From: Siphonodentalium dalli
Lineage: Eukaryota > Mollusca > Scaphopoda > Gadilida > Siphonodentaliidae
Length of the DNA: 64,000 bases
Direction: 5' to 3'
Assembly: GCA_032622095.1 (NCBI GenBank)
Contig: CP136064.1
Span: 50,722,073 to 50,786,072 of the forward strand
Shown: positions 57,901 through 64,000 of the stretch, piece by piece
How the letters are laid out: every line of letters begins with the position of its first letter
How positions within the stretch are numbered: position 1 is the stretch's first letter
Position numbers and translations under genes: made by a program
The notes under the pieces: generated by a model
What the model was told of the DNA's origin: nothing
The model's database searches: none
Seen by the model: only the letters and a program-made list of their open reading frames with translations

Positions 57901-60900
57901 CTATTAGCTGCATGTTTAAGTGGTGCATGACGCTATATCAGGGATATGCACGACTCTTAGCTGCATGTTTAAGTGATGCATGACGCTATATCATGGTTAT
58001 GCACGACTATTAGCTGCATGTTTAAGTGGTGCATGGCGCTATATCAGGGATATGCACGACTATTAGCTGCATGTTTAAGTGGTGCATGGCGCTATATCAG
58101 GGTTATGCACGACTCTTAGCTGCATGTTTAAGTGATGCATGACGCTATATCATGGTTATGCACGACTATTAGCTGCATGTTTAAGTGGTGCATGGCGCTA
58201 TATCAGGGTTATGCACGACTATTAGCTGCATGTTTAAGTGGTGCATGGCGCTATATCATGGTTATGCACGACTATTAGCTGCATGTTTAAGTGATGCATG
58301 ACGCTATATCATGGTTATGCACGACTCTTAGCTGCACGTTTAAGTGATGCATGACGCTATATCATGGTTATGCACGACTATTAGCTGCATGTTTAAGTGA
58401 TGCATGGCGCTATATCATGGTTATGCACGACTATTAGCTGCATGTTTAAGTGATGCATGACGCTATATCATGGTTATGCACGACTATTAGCTGCATGTTT
58501 AAGTGGTGCATGACGCTATATCAGGGTTATGCACGACTATTAGCTGCATGTTTAAGTGATGCATGACGCTATATCATGGTTATGCACGACTATTAGCTGC
58601 ATGTTTAAGTGGTGCATGACGCTATATCAGGGATATGCACGACTCTTAGCTGCATGTTTAAGTGATGCATGACGCTATATCATGGTTATGCACGACTATT
58701 AGCTGCATGTTTAAGTGGTGCATGGCGCTATATCAGGGTTATGCACGACTCTTAGCTGCATGTTTAAGTGATGCATGACGCTATATCATGGTTATGCACG
58801 ACTATTAGCTGCATGTTTAAGTGGTGCATGGCGCTATATCAGGGTTATGCACGACTCTTAGCTGCATGTTTAAGTGATGCATGACGCTATATCATGGTTA
58901 TGCACGACTATTAGCTGCATGTTTAAGTGGTGCATGGCGCTATATCAGGGTTATGCACGACTATTAGCTGCATGTTTAAGTGGTGCATGGCGCTATATCA
59001 GGGATATGCACGACTATTAGCTGCATGTTTAAGTGGTGCATGGCGCTATATCAGGGTTATGCACGACTCTTAGCTGCATGTTTAAGTGATGCATGACGCT
59101 ATATCATGGTTATGCACGACTCCTAGCTGCATGTTTAAGTGGTGCATGGCGCTATATCAGGGTTATGCACGACTCTTAGCTGCATGTTTAAGTGGTGCAT
59201 GGCGCTATATCAGGGTTATGCACGACTCCTAGCTGCATGTTTAAGTGGTGCATGGCGCTATATCAGGGTTATGCACGACTCTTAGCTGCATGTTTAAGTG
59301 GTGCATGGCGCTATATCAGGGTTATGCACGACTATTAGCTGCATGTTTAAGTGGTGCATGGCGCTATATCAGGGGTATGCACGACTCTTAGCTCCACGTT
59401 TAAGTGATGCATGACGCTATATCAGGGATATGCACGACTATTAGCTGCACGTTTAAGTGGTGCATGACGCTATATCAGGGGTATGCACGACTCCTAGCTG
59501 CACGTTTAAGTGGTGCATGACGCTATATCAGGGGTATGCACGACTATTAGCTGCACGTTTAAGTGGTGCATGACGCTATATCGGGGATATGCACGACTAT
59601 TAGCTGCACGTTTAAGTGGTGCATGACGCTATATCAGGGGTATGCACGACTATTAGCTGCACGTTTAAGTGGTGCATGACGCTATATCAGGGATATGCAC
59701 GACTATTAGCTGCACGTTTAAGTGGTGCATGACGCTATATCGGGGATATGCACGACTATTAGCTGCACGTTTAAGTGGTGCATGGCGCTATATCAGGGGT
59801 ATGCACGACTATTAGCTCCACGTTTAAGTGATGCATGGCGCTATATCAGGGGTATGCACGACTCATAGCTGCACGTTTAAGTGATGCATGACGCTATATC
59901 AGGGATATGCACGACTATTAGCTGCACGTTTAAGTGATGCATGACGCTATATCAGGGATATGCACGACTATTAGCTGCACGTTTAAGTGGTGCATGACGC
60001 TATATCGGGGATATGCACGACTATTAGCTGCACGTTTAAGTGGTGCATGACGCTATATCGGGGATATGCACGACTCTTAGCTCCACGTTTAAGTGATGCA
60101 TGGCGCTATATCAGGGATATGCACGACTCTTAGCTGCACGTTTAAGTGATGCATGACGCTATATCAGGGATATGCACGGCTCTTAGCTCCACGTTTAAGT
60201 GATGCATGACGCTATATCAGGGATATGCACGGCTCTTAGCTCCACGTTTAAGTGATGCATGACGCTATATCGGGGATATGCACGACTCTTAGCTCCACGT
60301 TTAAGTGATGCATGGCGCTATATCAGGGGTATGCACGACTCTTAGCTCCACGTTTAAGTGATGCATGGCGCTATATCAGGGATATGCACGACTCTTAGCT
60401 GCACGTTTAAGTGATGCATGACGCTATATCAGGGATATGCACGGCTCTTAGCTCCACGTTTAAGTGATGCATGACGCTATATCAGGGATATGCACGACTA
60501 TTAGCTGCACGTTTAAGTGATGCATGGCGCTATATCAGGGATATGCACGACTATTAGCTGCACGTTTAAGTGATGCATGACGCTATATCAGGGATATGCA
60601 CGGCTCTTAGCTCCACGTTTAAGTGATGCATGACGCTATATCAGGGATATGCACGACTCTTAGCTCCACGTTTAAGTGATGCATGACGCTATATCAGGGA
60701 TATGCACGACTATTAGCTGCACGTTTAAGTGATGCATGACGCTATATCAGGGATATGCACGGCTCTTAGCTCCACGTTTAAGTGATGCATGACGCTATAT
60801 CAGGGATATGCACGACTATTAGCTGCACGTTTAAGTGGTGCATGACGCTATATCAGGGGTATGCACGACTCCTAGCTGCACGTTTAAGTGATGCATGACG

Positions 60901-63900
60901 CTATATCAGGGGTATGCACGACTATTAGCTGCACGTTTAAGTGATGCATGACGCTATATCAGGGATATGCACGGCTCTTAGCTCCACGTTTAAGTGATGC
61001 ATGGCGCTATATCAGGGATATGCACGACTATTAGCTGCATGTTTAGGTGATGCATGACGCTATATCAGGGGTATGCACGACTCCTAGCTGCACGTTTAAG
61101 TGATGCATGACGCTATATCAGGGATATGCACGACTCTTAGCTGCATGTTTAAGTGGTGCATGACACTATATCAGGGATATGCACGACTATTAGCTGCATG
61201 TTTAGGTGGTGCATGGCGCTATATCATGGTTATGCACACGACTCCTAGCTGCATGTTTAAGTGATGCATGACGCTATATCAGGGGTATGCACGACTCTTA
61301 GCTGCACGTTTAAGTGATGCATGACGCTATATCAGGGATATGCACGACTATTAGCTGCACGTTTAAGTGGTGCATGGCGCTATATCAGGGTTATGCACGA
61401 CTATTAGCTGCATGTTTAAGTGGTGCATGGCGCTATATCAGGGTTATGCACGACTATTAGCTGCATGTTTAAGTGATGCATGGCGCTATATCAGGGATAT
61501 GCACGACTATTAGCTGCACGTTTAAGTGATGCATGACGCTATATCAGGGATATGCACGACTATTAGCTGCATGTTTAAGTGATGCATGGCGCTATATCAG
61601 GGATATGCACGACTATTAGCTGCATGTTTAAGTGGTGCATGACGCTATATCGGGGATATGCACGACTCTTAGCTGCACGTTTAAGTGATGCATGACGCTA
61701 TATCAGGGGTATGCACGACTCTTAGCTCCACGTTTAAGTGGTGCATGGCGCTATATCAGGGATATGCACGACTCTTAGCTGCACGTTTAAGTGATGCATG
61801 ACGCTATATCAGGGATATGCACGACTATTAGCTGCATGTTTAAGTGATGCATGGCGCTATATCAGGGTTATGCACGACTATTAGCTGCATGTTTAAGTGA
61901 TGCATGGCGCTATATCAGGGATATGCACGACTATTAGCTGCATGTTTAAGTGATGCATGGCGCTATATCAGGGTTATGCACGACTCTTAGCTCCACGTTT
62001 AAGTGGTGCATGGCGCTATATCAGGGATATGCACGACTCCTAGCTGCATGTTTAAGTGGTGCATGGCGCTATATCAGGGTTATGCACGACTCTTAGCTCC
62101 ACGTTTAAGTGATGCATGGCGCTATATCAGGGTTATGCACGACTCTTAGCTCCACGTTTAAGTGATGCATGGCGCTATATCAGGGTTATGCACGACTCTT
62201 AGCTGCACGTTTAAGTGATGCATGACGCTATATCAGGGATATGCACGACTCCTAGCTGCATGTTTAAGTGGTGCATGGCGCTATATCAGGGTTATGCACG
62301 ACTCTTAGCTCCACGTTTAAGTGATGCATGGCGCTATATCAGGGTTATGCACGACTCTTAGCTCCACGTTTAAGTGATGCATGGCGCTATATCAGGGTTA
62401 TGCACGACTATTAGCTGCACGTTTAAGTGATGCATGACGCTATATCAGGGATATGCACGACTATTAGCTGCACGTTTAAGTGATGCATGACGCTATATCA
62501 GGGATATGCACGACTCTTAGCTCCACGTTTAAGTGATGCATGGCGCTATATCAGGGTTATGCACGACTCTTAGCTCCACGTTTAAGTGATGCATGGCGCT
62601 ATATCAGGGTTATGCACGACTATTAGCTGCACGTTTAAGTGATGCATGACGCTATATCAGGGATATGCACGACTATTAGCTGCACGTTTAAGTGATGCAT
62701 GACGCTATATCAGGGATATGCACGACTCCTAGCTGCATGTTTAAGTGGTGCATGGCGCTATATCAGGGTTATGCACGACTCTTAGCTCCACGTTTAAGTG
62801 ATGCATGGCGCTATATCAGGGTTATGCACGACTCTTAGCTCCACGTTTAAGTGATGCATGGCGCTATATCAGGGTTATGCACGACTCTTAGCTGCACGTT
62901 TAAGTGATGCATGACGCTATATCAGGGATATGCACGACTATTAGATGCATGTTTAAGTGATGCATGGCGCTATATCAGGGATATGCACGACTCTTAGCTG
63001 CATGTTTAAGTGATGCATGGCGCTATATCAGGGATATGCACGACTCTTAGCTGCACGTTTAAGTGATGCATGGCGCTATATCAGGGATATGCACGACTAT
63101 TAGCTGCATGTTTAAGTGATGCATGACGCTATATAAGGGATATGCACGACTATTAGCTGCATGTTTAAGTGATGCATGACGCTATATCAGGGATATGCAC
63201 GACTATTAGCTGCACGTTTAAGTGATGCATGGCGCTATATCAGGGATATGCACGACTATTAGCTGCATGTTTAAGTGATGCATGGCGCTATATCAGGGAT
63301 ATGCACGACTATTAGCTGCATGTTTAAGTGATGCATGACGCTATATCAGGGTTATGCACGACTATTAGCTGCACGTTTAAGTGATGCATGACGCTATATC
63401 AGGGATATGCACGACTATTAGCTGCATGTTTAAGTGATGCATGACGCTATATCAGGGATATGCACGACTATTAGCTGCATGTTTAAGTGATGCATGGCGC
63501 TATATCAGGGTTATGCACGACTATTAGCTGCACGTTTAAGTGATGCATGACGCTATATCAGGGATATGCACGACTATTAGCTGCATGTTTAAGTGATGCA
63601 TGACGCTATATCAGGGATATGCACGACTATTAGCTGCACGTTTAAGTGATGCATGACGCTATATCAGGGATATGCACGACTATTAGCTGCATGTTTAAGT
63701 GATGCATGGCGCTATATCAGGGATATGCACGACTATTAGCTGCATGTTTAAGTGGTGCATGACGCTATATCAGGGATATGCACGACTATTAGCTGCATGT
63801 TTAAGTGATGCATGGCGCTATATCAGGGATATGCACGACTATTAGCTGCATGTTTAAGTGATGCATGGCGCTATATCAGGGATATGCACGACTATTAGCT

Positions 63901-64000
63901 GCACGTTTAAGTGATGCATGGCGCTATATCAGGGTTATGCACGACTCTTAGCTGCATGTTTAAGTGATGCATGGCGCTATATCAGGGATATGCACGACTA
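54933..64000. repeat. 53-bp satellite, main array (about 170 monomers, open at the window edge)
   Basis: The monomer contains GTGRTGCATGRCGCTATAT, then CAGGG or CATGG, TATGCACGACT, MTTAGCT, SCAYGTTTAA. The 53-bp period is almost unbroken for 9.07 kb. Five to six positions vary in combination (A/G before TGCATG, A/G before CGCTATAT, A/T in CAGGG/CATGG, A/G/T before TATGC, C/A before TTAGCT, G/C and C/T after AGCT). They form local higher-order blocks. For example, the CTCCTAGC variant with the same neighbours recurs 212 bp (4 monomers) and 477 bp (9 monomers) apart near 62039, 62251 and 62728. No frame stays open because 53 is not a multiple of 3. Confidence 0.98.

Noticed and set aside
54127-64000. 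CRISPR array
   Set aside because: Monomers abut with no unique spacers, the period is a single 53-bp unit, and the context is eukaryotic TE-rich DNA. It is a satellite.

Overview
The window looks like a repeat-dominated, probably heterochromatic or pericentromeric stretch of an animal genome. It is AT-rich, has no bacterial-style gene packing, and I find no intact protein-coding, rRNA or tRNA gene. Nearly everything recognisable is a transposable element, a fragment of one, or a tandem repeat. A mollusc is my best guess. The basis is a tRNA-derived SINE whose 3' part (GCGACATTAAACCCCAAC) resembles SINE tails I remember from gastropods and bivalves, together with LINE types and the abundance of short palindromic elements. 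This placement is inference.

Layout. 1-9.8 kb: hairpin elements, a two-copy dispersed repeat (2165 and 5955) with a 315-bp insertion in one copy, a decayed LINE reverse transcriptase (3505-5253), a 408-bp TIR element, and the first of several TTAA-flanked (piggyBac-like) palindromic elements (7486-7761). 9.9-15.3 kb: a giant inverted repeat with arms of 2.4-2.7 kb, at whose centre lie two broken, divergently oriented copies of one transposon-type gene. 15.7-23.2 kb: a LINE 3' tail, a fold-back element, a 789-bp tandem duplication, GAT microsatellites, and a LINE whose 5' part may be inverted. 23.7-39.7 kb: several copies of a TIR family beginning GGCACGGGCGGCGTT, a 1.5-kb TTAA element (28989-30514), a near-perfect 27-bp minisatellite and assorted fold-back elements.

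39.7-51.4 kb: a macrosatellite of four 2.83-kb units. Each unit carries the same nested set: a palindrome, a LINE C-terminal scrap, a TIR MITE, and a TTAA element containing a tRNA-SINE. 51.6-53.5 kb: two more palindromic elements and five 131-bp repeats densely packed with TCAAGGTCA sites. 54.1-64 kb: a 53-bp satellite of roughly 180 monomers, interrupted once near its edge, running off the right end of the window.

There are no cooperating host genes here. The interest lies in how the elements are nested, inverted and amplified: one long palindromic cassette shared by two different TIR families, three TTAA-terminated families, several insertions dated by empty sites or target duplications, and a gradient from scattered elements to macrosatellite to short-period satellite.
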